Assembly (NCBI GenBank): GCA_944390745.1
Contig: CALXQK010000009.1
Coordinates: 1-64,000, forward strand
DNA from: an uncultured Duodenibacillus sp.
GTDB lineage: Bacteria; Pseudomonadota; Gammaproteobacteria; Burkholderiales; Burkholderiaceae_F
Length of the DNA: 64,000 nt
Direction of reading: 5' to 3'
Shown in pieces: positions 1 to 7,385 of this stretch (its first letter is position 1; each line of letters begins with the position of its first letter). The translations under genes were made by a program, and so were the position numbers. The notes under the pieces are model-generated. The model ran no database searches. It was given only the letters and a program-made list of their open reading frames with translations, and had not been told where the DNA came from.

Positions 1-122
1 TAGTGTGAGCACTTCGTGATTTTTTTGAGTCCTTGAGGACTGCAATTCATCTCGACGCCCACACTTATCGGTTCGTTGTTTCAAGTTTTTAAAGAGCTTT
101 CGTCGCTGTTCAAGCGGCGAAG
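1..122 (-). other. rRNA operon leader (5' part of an rrn transcript leaving the window)
   Basis: Read on the minus strand this stretch has the layout of a proteobacterial 16S leader. It has a boxA-like antitermination element (GCTCTTTAAAAAC, complement of 85-97), then a GTGTGGGC-type block (complement of 57-66), then a complementary GCTCACAC block near 3-10. The 16S gene itself should start shortly left of position 1 and is not in the window. The call rests on resemblance to the Escherichia coli rrn leader and on the promoter just upstream. Confidence 0.75.
85..97 (-). promoter_or_regulatory. boxA antitermination element of the rrn leader
   Basis: The complement reads GCTCTTTAAAAAC, close to the E. 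coli boxA TGCTCTTTAACA. It is bound by the NusB-S10 complex in known rrn operons. It lies about 30 bases downstream of the rrn -10 box on the same strand. Confidence 0.7.
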
Positions 123-129
123 GATTGAA

Positions 130-158
130 ATCATACGCGATTCAAATCCGTTTTGCAA
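130..158 (-). promoter_or_regulatory. rrn P1-like sigma70 promoter
   Basis: On the minus strand there is a -35 TTGCAA (153-158) and a -10 TATGAT (130-135) with exactly 17 bases between. An A/T-rich run lies immediately upstream of the -35 (about 160-182) and resembles an UP element. The promoter sits between the tRNA terminator and the boxA leader, which fits an rRNA operon promoter. Confidence 0.75.
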
Positions 159-208
159 GTCGTTTTGAAATTTTTTTTCTTTACAACCTGCCGAAGAGAA
201 CACTCTCA

Positions 209-233
209 TAAAAATAGGTTCCTTGCGGAACCT
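209..233 (-). terminator. intrinsic terminator of the initiator tRNA gene
   Basis: This is a perfect 7-bp stem (216-222 with 227-233) with a four-base loop, followed on the minus strand by a U-rich run (complement of 209-215). It separates the tRNA transcript from the rrn promoter. Confidence 0.75.
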
Positions 234-241
234 GATTTTTT

Positions 242-318
<77 letters not shown>

Positions 319-363
319 ATCCGTGGTGTTTTCTTTGTGATCGATCTCTCGATCAGACTGCGC

Positions 364-391
364 ATTTTAATATGACTTCAGGAATTGTCAA
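364..391 (-). promoter_or_regulatory. promoter of the initiator tRNA gene
   Basis: On the minus strand there is a consensus -35 TTGACA (386-391) and a -10 TAAAAT (364-369) with a 16-base spacer. The -10 ends about 45 bases before the mature 5' end of the tRNA. Confidence 0.7.
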
Positions 392-606
392 GGCTTTTTG
401 GCCGCGCCGCCGGAATTTCCACCTCAACAAGCACCCAGTCGATTGATTTTAAAGAAATCTTTTCTTTGTCTTGAGCTTCAGCCCGCCGACAGTCCTCGTT
501 CGAATCCACTATTCTTGCAGTCTGCGCCGCCTCGAGAGCTCAAGGCTGAGCAGCGCTCCTGCGCGCCCCCGCCGGTTCCGGCACTTGTGACTTACGCATC
601 CGCATC

Positions 607-1665
607 ATGATTTATCGCACCGCCAGATGGCTTCTTGAACACATGGACCCCGTCCGGGCCAACCGGATCATGATCGACAATCTTGAATGGTTCACCACGC
701 TCGGGCTGCACCATCAGTGCTCGCGCATGCCCGACGAGGATCCGCTCACGGTCATGGGACTGCGCTTTCCCAATGCCGTTGGACTTGCAGCCGGGCTTGA
801 CCGCAGCGGGGAGGAGGTCTGCAGCTTCGGAGCCTTTGGACTGGGGTTCGTTGAGGCCGGAACCATCACGCCGCAGCCGCAGCGCTTCTCGCAGGCGCAC
901 CCCTATCGACGCGACGACGCAAGCCGCAGCATTCTTCACGCCGCCGAGTTTGAGAACGCCGGCGCCCAAGCCGCTCTCGCCAGGCTCAGAAGCGCCGACG
1001 CCTTCTATCTGCGCGGCGGCGTCACCGGCATCAGCATCGGCGCGGGCAGCGGCACCGCCCCTGAGGGCGCCGCAGCCGAGATTGCCTCGCTCATTGAAAC
1101 ATTCTTTCATCGCGCCGATTACTTCTCCCTCAACCTCCTGAGCTGCAGCCTCTCCGAACCCGCCGAAATCTTCAGAAGACCGGAGATTCTCAGCAGCATC
1201 CTCCGGACGGCCGTCGGCCGCCGCGACGATCTGGCCTGCCGTCCCGAGCACGCGCACCTTGCACGCCGTCCAATCGTCGTCAAGCTGCCGGGCTTTCTTG
1301 CCGACGACGAACTCAAGCGCAGCGCCGACATCTGCGCTGCGGCCGGCGTCGACGGCATCAGCGCCGGAGGCCCGCTTCTTAAAAGCGAGGCCGGCCGCAA
1401 GCCCGTCTTCGTTTCCGGAGCTCCTGCGCGCGAGCGCAGCACCGCCGTCGTCTCGCTCATTGCCGGGCACCTCAAGGGTGCGCTTGCCCTCATCGCCTCG
1501 GGCGGAATTCTCAGCACGAACGACGTCGTCGAAAAAATCGATGCGGGCGCCGATCTCGTTCAAATTCTTTCCGGATTCATCTTCAACGGGCCGGGGTTCG
1601 TCGCCGACTGCGTCGACGCCGCCCGAGAAGCTCGCGCGTCTCGTACTGCGCCCGCTGCCGCCTGA
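607..1665 (+). CDS. PyrD-like (class 2 dihydroorotate dehydrogenase family) protein, divergent active site
   Basis: At 352 residues this has the length and fold signature of quinone-linked dihydroorotate dehydrogenase. The start (MIYRTARWLLEHMDPVRA), the GLAAGLD loop near residue 60 and the C-terminal FMN-phosphate region (ASGGI, then LSGFIF) are all recognisable. Residues that hold orotate in the E. coli enzyme are changed by eye alignment. The lysine of GLAAGLDK is Arg, the RMGFNN asparagine pair reads FEN, SSPNT reads LSCSL (the Ser that acts as base may remain, the following Asn does not), and TNTT is replaced by an AGG-containing stretch. The flavin site therefore looks kept and the substrate site rebuilt. 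It could be a paralogue with another substrate or an inactive homologue, so I give no gene symbol. It stands alone, facing away from the tRNA. Confidence 0.75.
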   Translation: MIYRTARWLLEHMDPVRANRIMIDNLEWFTTLGLHHQCSRMPDEDPLTVMGLRFPNAVGLAAGLDRSGEEVCSFGAFGLGFVEAGTITPQPQRFSQAHPYRRDDASRSILHAAEFENAGAQAALARLRSADAFYLRGGVTGISIGAGSGTAPEGAAAEIASLIETFFHRADYFSLNLLSCSLSEPAEIFRRPEILSSILRTAVGRRDDLACRPEHAHLARRPIVVKLPGFLADDELKRSADICAAAGVDGISAGGPLLKSEAGRKPVFVSGAPARERSTAVVSLIAGHLKGALALIASGGILSTNDVVEKIDAGADLVQILSGFIFNGPGFVADCVDAAREARASRTAPAAA

Positions 1666-1916
1666 AGTCCCTTTGCGACGCCCTTTCTTGCTTCTCGATC
1701 AGAGACGACATTTCGGCTGATGGGAAATCGCGAAGAGCTCAACCGTGCTAACACTTAGACCTAAGGCAAGATCTTCCACTGCACGATACCAAAAACGCTG
1801 ACGCGGCCAAATTTTTGCGCTATCGTTTTGCTCCTGTTTTACGGCGAGGACGGCGCCGCAGCGCGCCGACATTCCCCCGCCCGACTCCCTACACCACCAT
1901 CCCAGGCATTTTGTTT

Positions 1917-3923
1917 ATGCAGGAACTCCCTGTACGCCCCGCATTCTGGAACGTTCCGCTGTGGGCTGAAATCGGCGTCTACATCATCGGTCTTGCCGCC
2001 GTCATCGTCTGCATCGCAGGCATCGTGCGCGCCGTCAAGCTGCGCCGCGGCCGCGCCCCCAATCCCGACGTCTTCACCGACCAGAGAGCGCGTGCGCGCC
2101 GCACTCTGAGGGAGATTCTTCTGCAGCCGCACATTCGCAGCGCCGGCCTCGGCTGGACGCACTTCACCCTTTTCTGGGGCTTTGTCTTTCTCTTTTTCGG
2201 CACGGCCGTCGCCACCCTCGACTGGGATGTTGCGCATCTGATCTTCAACAAGCGCATTCTCACGGGCGGCGTCTACCTCGCCTACAAGGTTGTTCTTGAT
2301 GCGGCCGGACTGCTCACGCTCATTGCGCTTGCCGTTGCCGCCTGGAGACGCTTCGTTGCGCACGACCCGCGCGTTGAGGCAAACGCACGCTTTGCCGCCA
2401 TTCTCGGCAGCCTTGCCTTCATCGTTGCCTCCGGCTTCGTTCTCGAGGCCCTGCGCCTGGCGGTGCAGCAGCCCGAGTGGGCGCACTACTGCTTCGTGGG
2501 CTACAGCCTGTCGCTGCTGTTCTCAGGCATCGACCACTCGCAGCTGCAGTCGATTCACATCTTCGTCTGGGTGATCCACGGCCTGGCCGCCTTCGTCTTC
2601 ATCGCCGCCATTCCGCTCACCTACTACGCACACATCTTCAAGACCCCGACCTCGATCTTCTACCGCAAGGCCGCCGCGGCGGGCGCCCTCGCCAAGATCG
2701 AGAACATTGAGGAGCAGGAAAGCTTCGGCATCTCAAACTTCCATCAGTTCACGCGGCTTGACCGCCTGCGTCTGGACGGCTGCACCGAGTGCGGACGCTG
2801 CCGCGGCGTCTGCCCCGCCGTCAAGGCTGAATCTCCGCTTGACCCCAAGGAGTTCGTGCTGTCGCTTCAGGGGTGCATGCGCGGCCTCAACGCCGACAAG
2901 CCTCTCATCGGCGGCATCGTCTCGCGCGAGGCCCTGTGGTCGTGCACCACGTGCGGGGCCTGCGCCAATGTCTGTCCGGCCGAGATTCCAATTCCGGACA
3001 TGATCGTCAACATGCGCCGGCACCTCGCGCTTGAAGAGGGCGAGTTCCCTGACGGCCTGGCCACGGCCCTTGAAAACACCGCCAGCGTCGGCAACCCCTG
3101 GGGCATGGATCCCGGCAGCCGCCTTGCCTGGGCGCGCGACCTCGACATCGAGCGCGCCCGGCCGGGCGAGCACTACGACGTGCTCTACTGGGTGGGCTGC
3201 TCGTCAAGCTACGACCGCCGCGCGCAGAAGGTGGCGCGCGCCATGGTCGAGATTCTCCGCGCCGCGGGCGTGCGCTTTGCCGTCATGGCCGAGGAGCGCT
3301 GCCACGCCGACTTCGCGCGCCGCGCAGGCGAAGAGTACCTTTTCCAGACGGCTGCCGCCGAAAACATCGAAAACATCAACCGCTACAGCTTCGAGCGCAT
3401 CCTCACGGCCTGCCCGCACTGCTTCAATACGCTCAAGAACGAGTATCCGCAGTTTGAGGGCGGCAGCTGGACCGTGGTCAACCACATCGACTTCATCCAT
3501 GAGCTTCTCTCCGACGGAAGAATCACTCTTGAGCAGGCGCAGGGAGCGAGCGTCACGCTGCACGACGCCTGCTACCTTGCCCGCTACAACGGCGTCGTCA
3601 AGGCTCCGCGCCAGGTTCTCGCCGCCGCCGGCATGACGCTCGACGAGGCGCACAACCACGGCTGCGACGCCGTGTGCTGCGGCGCGGGCGGCGCGCAGAT
3701 CTTCATGGACCAGCCCGCGCGCATCAACACGATCCGCTTCAACGAGCTCAAGGCCGCGGGCGCCGGCTCCATTGCCGTCTCCTGCCCGCACTGCCTGACG
3801 ATGCTCACCAGCGCCCAGGCCGAGCAGCCCGCACAGGAAAAGGTCATTCCCATCGTCGACGTCGCCGAAATTGTGGCGCGCCGCCTCAGGCGCGATCCCG
3901 GATCGTCGGACAGCGGCAGCTGA
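1917..3923 (+). CDS. membrane-anchored (Fe-S) oxidoreductase, HdrE-HdrD-like fusion (DUF224/CCG family)
   Basis: This 668-residue protein has several hydrophobic helices in the first 260 residues, resembling the haem-b-binding nitrate reductase gamma/HdrE domain. A soluble part follows with two ferredoxin-type motifs, CTECGRCRGVCP near 289 and CTTCGACANVCP near 343. It ends in two cysteine-rich CCG domains (GCSSS near 428 with CPHC near 498; CCGAGG near 588 with CPHC near 623). Relatives pass electrons between a soluble donor, such as electron-transferring flavoprotein or a thiol/disulfide couple, and the quinone pool. No etf or hdr partner gene lies beside it, so the donor is unknown. The ATG at 1917 is preferred over an upstream TTG (1815) because it begins right before the first membrane segment. 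An IclR gene follows 52 bases downstream. Confidence 0.8.
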   Translation: MQELPVRPAFWNVPLWAEIGVYIIGLAAVIVCIAGIVRAVKLRRGRAPNPDVFTDQRARARRTLREILLQPHIRSAGLGWTHFTLFWGFVFLFFGTAVATLDWDVAHLIFNKRILTGGVYLAYKVVLDAAGLLTLIALAVAAWRRFVAHDPRVEANARFAAILGSLAFIVASGFVLEALRLAVQQPEWAHYCFVGYSLSLLFSGIDHSQLQSIHIFVWVIHGLAAFVFIAAIPLTYYAHIFKTPTSIFYRKAAAAGALAKIENIEEQESFGISNFHQFTRLDRLRLDGCTECGRCRGVCPAVKAESPLDPKEFVLSLQGCMRGLNADKPLIGGIVSREALWSCTTCGACANVCPAEIPIPDMIVNMRRHLALEEGEFPDGLATALENTASVGNPWGMDPGSRLAWARDLDIERARPGEHYDVLYWVGCSSSYDRRAQKVARAMVEILRAAGVRFAVMAEERCHADFARRAGEEYLFQTAAAENIENINRYSFERILTACPHCFNTLKNEYPQFEGGSWTVVNHIDFIHELLSDGRITLEQAQGASVTLHDACYLARYNGVVKAPRQVLAAAGMTLDEAHNHGCDAVCCGAGGAQIFMDQPARINTIRFNELKAAGAGSIAVSCPHCLTMLTSAQAEQPAQEKVIPIVDVAEIVARRLRRDPGSSDSGS

Positions 3924-3975
3924 CCGAGCTCCTCCGATTTCAACAAACGTCCAGCAACATCACCAAGAAACGCAT

Positions 3976-4770
3976 ATGGTCGCCAAGGATAAACTCAAGC
4001 AGGTTCAGGTTCTCGAACGCGTGCGCAAGATTCTCTTCTTGCTCGCCTCGCGACGCGACCCCTACACGATGCATGAAATTGCCGAGCTCACCGACATTCA
4101 CATGTCGACAGCGCACCGGCTGCTTTGGAATCTTGCCGAGGACGGCTTTGTCGAGCGCGACAGCAACGGCGGCTGGCGGCTCGGGCTCACCTTTCTGGAG
4201 CTCGGCAGCCTTGTGCGCGGGCGGCTTCAGATCCGCGAGCTTGCCATCGCCGACATGCAGCGCCTGCATGAGCTCACCGGCCAGACCATCAATCTCTCGA
4301 CGCGCCGCGACGACCGCGTGATGTACATCGAGCACGTCTACGCCCCCGAGACCGGCGTGCGCATCGCCCGCCAGATCGGCGCCATGGCGCCGCTGCACTG
4401 CACAAGCGGCGGCAAGCTCTTTCTGTGCGACTGCACGCCCGAGGAGGTTTCGGCCTACATCGCCCGCACGGGGCTCGAGGCGCGCACGCCGCACTCGATC
4501 ACCTCGCCCGAGAAGCTCATCCTTGAGCTCAACCGCGTCAAGGAGCTCGGCTGGGCCGAGGACCGCGAGGAGCTCGAGCCCGGCATTCAGTGCGTGGGCG
4601 CCGCCATCCGAAACAAGGAGGGCCGCGTCGTGGCCGCCCTCACGGTCGTCTCCTCAAGCGACATGCAGCACAAGCCTGAATGGGTGGGGAACCTCAAGAA
4701 CGCCGTGCAGTCCATCTCGCGCAAGCTTGCCGAGGCGGGCTCCCCCGATCCCAGCAGAACCCCCGCCTAG
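3976..4770 (+). CDS. IclR-family transcriptional regulator
   Basis: The protein is 264 residues. An N-terminal winged helix-turn-helix spans about residues 10-70 (MHEIAELTDIHMSTAHRLLW), followed by an IclR effector-binding domain. That domain shows the usual APLHCTSGGK stretch near 135-145 and an RSGWAEDREEL-like segment (ELGWAEDREELEPGI) near 195-210. Family members control degradation of aromatic or small organic acids. The inducer cannot be read from sequence. The ATG at 3976 places the helix-turn-helix at the expected distance from the N-terminus. The gene follows the Fe-S oxidoreductase on the same strand and is closed by a strong terminator, so the two may be co-transcribed. Confidence 0.85.
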   Translation: MVAKDKLKQVQVLERVRKILFLLASRRDPYTMHEIAELTDIHMSTAHRLLWNLAEDGFVERDSNGGWRLGLTFLELGSLVRGRLQIRELAIADMQRLHELTGQTINLSTRRDDRVMYIEHVYAPETGVRIARQIGAMAPLHCTSGGKLFLCDCTPEEVSAYIARTGLEARTPHSITSPEKLILELNRVKELGWAEDREELEPGIQCVGAAIRNKEGRVVAALTVVSSSDMQHKPEWVGNLKNAVQSISRKLAEAGSPDPSRTPA

Positions 4771-4821
4771 GGCGCGAGCGCCCGCGGGCCTCTGAAGCTT
4801 TCGGGATGATTCAGATTCGTC

Positions 4822-4857
4822 AAAGCCCCGCGCAGCGTCATGGCTGCGCGGGGCTTT
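4822..4857. terminator. bidirectional intrinsic terminator between the IclR and racemase genes
   Basis: A perfect 14-bp inverted repeat (4822-4835 with 4844-4857) encloses an eight-base loop, with A and T runs at its edges. The genes on both sides converge here, so it can serve both. Confidence 0.8.
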
Positions 4858-4890
4858 GTCTGGAGGCTGCCGCAGGGCGCCGGTCTGGGG

Positions 4891-5991
4891 CTAGATCACG
4901 CCGCGCGCGTCGATCGTTTCGCGCGCAGCCTTGCAGACGGCGCGCGCCAGCGCCGAGGTGGGATCAATGAAGAACACCGTGCGGCCGGCCACATCGGCAT
5001 CGCCCTCGTCGACAATGAGGGGCAGCTCCGTGCAGCCCAGAATGAGCACGTTGCAGTCGTGCGTCTCAACCATGTAGCGGGCGGCCTGCATCAGCTCATC
5101 GCGGCACGTCCCCGTCGTGAAGCCCGCCTTCACGCCCTTTGGACCGTAGATGGCGGACATCACCAGCTCCTGGTGCTTCTCGTCGGGCGCAAAAAGAGGC
5201 AGCCCCATGGCCTCGGCCCGGCGGCTGTAGAGTCCCGAGCGCACCGTGCCCGTGGTCGCAAGCAGTCCGATGCGGGCCTTGTCGCCGAACTTGTCTGCAA
5301 TCTCCTGCATCGTCACCTGCTGCATGTTGATGAAGGGCGTCTCGAGGTGACGCTCAAGATAGGGCAGGAAGGCGTGCGCGGTGTTGCAGGGAATGATGAT
5401 GTAGTCGCAGCCGTCCTCCTGCAGCCGCTTGGCGCTGTGGTAGAGCGCCAGCGTCGGATCCGTGCCGCCCTCCAGAAGCGCCTTGGTCCGGTCCGGCGTC
5501 TGGGGATTCTGCTCAATCACGACCTTGAAGTGCTCCTGGTCATTCTTGGCCGGCCAGGCGCGCGTGATCTTGTCGTAGAGATCCACCGTCGCAGCCGGTC
5601 CCAGGCCGCCCACAAGCCCCACCTTGAAGGGCTTCGGCAGGGGCGCCGGGTCGGCAGCAAGAATCTTTGCCGCATAGGCCTCGGGCTCGAGCCTTTCGCC
5701 CGTCTCGCTGCACGGGTCCACAAGCCGGGTCGTGGTCTCGGTCTGCAGCTCGCTGAAGAACTGGTGCGGGCAGCCGCAGGCAAACGCCACGATCGCCGCG
5801 CCGCGCCTGGACAGCCGCTCGACGGCATTGAAATTGTTGATCTTGCAGTCGGACTTCTTGAACTGGGGATCGACCTTGAACTCGCCGTCGTCAATCATGA
5901 TCTCTGCGCCCGCGTCGATCTTGAGAAGCGCAGCCTTGATTCTGAGCGCCTCCTCCTGATGATGTCCCGCCACAATGCCGATGATTTTCAT
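4891..5991 (-). CDS. aspartate/glutamate racemase-family protein with an extra N-terminal domain
   Basis: The protein is 366 residues. The C-terminal 245 residues form a complete PLP-independent Asp/Glu racemase domain beginning at KVGLVGGLGPAATVDLYDKI. It carries both catalytic-type cysteines (PCNTAHAF and LGCTELPL). The first 115 residues are an additional domain that starts like a racemase half (MKIIGIVAGHH) and has its own cysteine motif (FACGCPHQFF). Typical aspartate racemases are about 230-250 residues, so the extension is real extra protein. The start at 5991 is chosen because AGAGGA lies five bases upstream; an in-frame ATG 13 codons earlier lacks this. The substrate may be aspartate, but hydantoin- or malate-type relatives cannot be excluded. 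Confidence 0.8.
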   Translation of the reverse strand: MKIIGIVAGHHQEEALRIKAALLKIDAGAEIMIDDGEFKVDPQFKKSDCKINNFNAVERLSRRGAAIVAFACGCPHQFFSELQTETTTRLVDPCSETGERLEPEAYAAKILAADPAPLPKPFKVGLVGGLGPAATVDLYDKITRAWPAKNDQEHFKVVIEQNPQTPDRTKALLEGGTDPTLALYHSAKRLQEDGCDYIIIPCNTAHAFLPYLERHLETPFINMQQVTMQEIADKFGDKARIGLLATTGTVRSGLYSRRAEAMGLPLFAPDEKHQELVMSAIYGPKGVKAGFTTGTCRDELMQAARYMVETHDCNVLILGCTELPLIVDEGDADVAGRTVFFIDPTSALARAVCKAARETIDARGVI

Positions 5992-6118
5992 GGATTCCTC
6001 TCCTTTCGCCTGCGCCTTCAAGGCGGACAAGCCCAGCGCGCCGACCCAATCGGCGCCCCTGGTGCAGATTCATTATAGGTCGCGGCCAAAGGCCTCTTCA
6101 GATGCCGCCGGGGGCATG

Positions 6119-6168
6119 AAAAAACCGGTCCCCGGCGGAAAATTCGCTCCGCCTCCAGGGACCGGCTT
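6119..6168 (-). terminator. intrinsic terminator downstream of pbpG
   Basis: A long GC-rich stem (AACCGGTCCC pairing with GGGACCGGCTT, extended by GGCGGA/TCCGCC) is followed on the minus strand by a run of six U. It lies about 30 bases after the pbpG stop. Confidence 0.75.
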
Positions 6169-6198
6169 GAATGCTGGCTCTCTTGCGCGCCTTAGCGG

Positions 6199-7251
6199 CT
6201 ACATCAGGCCGAAGGGCGCCACATTGGCAAACTGCGTCTCAAAGCGCACCTCATCCTCGAGCCAGCGGCGCATCTTGAGCATGTCGTTGGCGCGGCGGCT
6301 GCTGTTTTCCGAGTCCAGCACCACCATCACCACGCGGTGGCCGGCAAACTCGCTTTGCACCACCATGCAGCGGCCCGCAGCGCGCGTGTAGCCCGTCTTC
6401 TGCAGCCCCACCTTCCAGCGCGGATCGCCGATCAGCCGGTTGGTGGTCATCAGGCTCACCTTGGAGACGCCCGTGTTGATGAGCGCCACGGCGCCCGTGG
6501 AGGCCTTGGCGAGATAGGGATACTCATGCACGCGCGCGGCAAGGATCGCCAGATCATGCGCGGTGGAGACGTTGTCGTTTGAAAGCCCCGTGGGGTCGGT
6601 GAAGCGGCTGTCGTGCATGCCGAGCTCGCGCGCGGTCTCATTCATCTTCTGCACGAACACCTTGACGCCGCCCGGATACGTGCGCGCCAGCATGTGCGCG
6701 GCGCGATTGTCGGAACTCATGAGCGCCGCGCGCAGCGCATCCTCGCGCGTGAGCACCATGCCGCTTCTGAGCTTGCTTGCAGCAGTGCTCTTGACGTAGT
6801 CGGCGCGCGTCACCTTGAGCCGCTGCGAGAGCGGCAGCTCGCTTTGCGCAATCACAAGAGCCGTCATCAGCTTCGTCACCGAGGCGATCGGCAGCTGAGT
6901 GTAGGCGTTCTTTTCAAAGTAGACCTCGCCCGTATCCTGATCGACCATGTAGGCCACGGAGCTTGAAAGCTGCAGGGGATCGGGCGTCTCGAGCAGCCCC
7001 GACTGGGAGGCCACCGACAGGGAGTTGCGGCGCAGGCGCTTCTTGGCCTGCGGCGCCTTCTGCACCACGGCCTTGACGGTTTCCACCGAAAAGGAGCGCG
7101 GCAGCGGACCGTAGCTCGAAACGCTCTGGGGACTTGACGTCGCCACGGCGGCTCCGGCCGCAAGAGCCGCTGCAGAGGCGCCCATGCCGAGGGCCGAGCA
7201 GGCCGCCCAAAGGAAAACGCGAAGATTCACGGCAAGACAGGGAAGAATCAA
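6199..7251 (-). CDS. pbpG: D-alanyl-D-alanine endopeptidase / carboxypeptidase (PBP7/8-like)
   Basis: This 350-residue S11-family penicillin-binding protein has an N-terminal hydrophobic signal segment and about 90 residues of linker before the catalytic domain. All three catalytic motifs are present in order: SVTK near 124 (nucleophile Ser), SSDN near 178, and KTG (LQKTGYTRAAG) near 284. The enzyme cuts D-Ala-meso-DAP cross-links in periplasmic peptidoglycan. The domain stops soon after KTG, without the extra C-terminal domain of DacA-type carboxypeptidases, which favours PbpG. A TATAAT promoter lies about 55 bases upstream. Confidence 0.88.
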   Translation of the reverse strand: MILPCLAVNLRVFLWAACSALGMGASAAALAAGAAVATSSPQSVSSYGPLPRSFSVETVKAVVQKAPQAKKRLRRNSLSVASQSGLLETPDPLQLSSSVAYMVDQDTGEVYFEKNAYTQLPIASVTKLMTALVIAQSELPLSQRLKVTRADYVKSTAASKLRSGMVLTREDALRAALMSSDNRAAHMLARTYPGGVKVFVQKMNETARELGMHDSRFTDPTGLSNDNVSTAHDLAILAARVHEYPYLAKASTGAVALINTGVSKVSLMTTNRLIGDPRWKVGLQKTGYTRAAGRCMVVQSEFAGHRVVMVVLDSENSSRRANDMLKMRRWLEDEVRFETQFANVAPFGLM

Positions 7252-7306
7252 AAAGAGGGATCTTTTTGCGGAAAAAGTCCGGCGCTCGCCGAACTTAAAC
7301 GGTGAG

Positions 7307-7337
7307 ATTATAGATTGTTTTCAGGGGACTTTTTCAA
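7307..7337 (-). promoter_or_regulatory. promoter of pbpG
   Basis: On the minus strand there is a perfect -10 TATAAT (7307-7312) and a -35 TTGAAA (7332-7337) with a longer than usual 19-base spacer. It lies between hrpA and pbpG, so pbpG can be expressed independently. Confidence 0.5.
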
Positions 7338-7385
7338 AATTTACATTTTTTGCCCGCGTTTCCTTTAGGAAACACCCGGCTGTTC

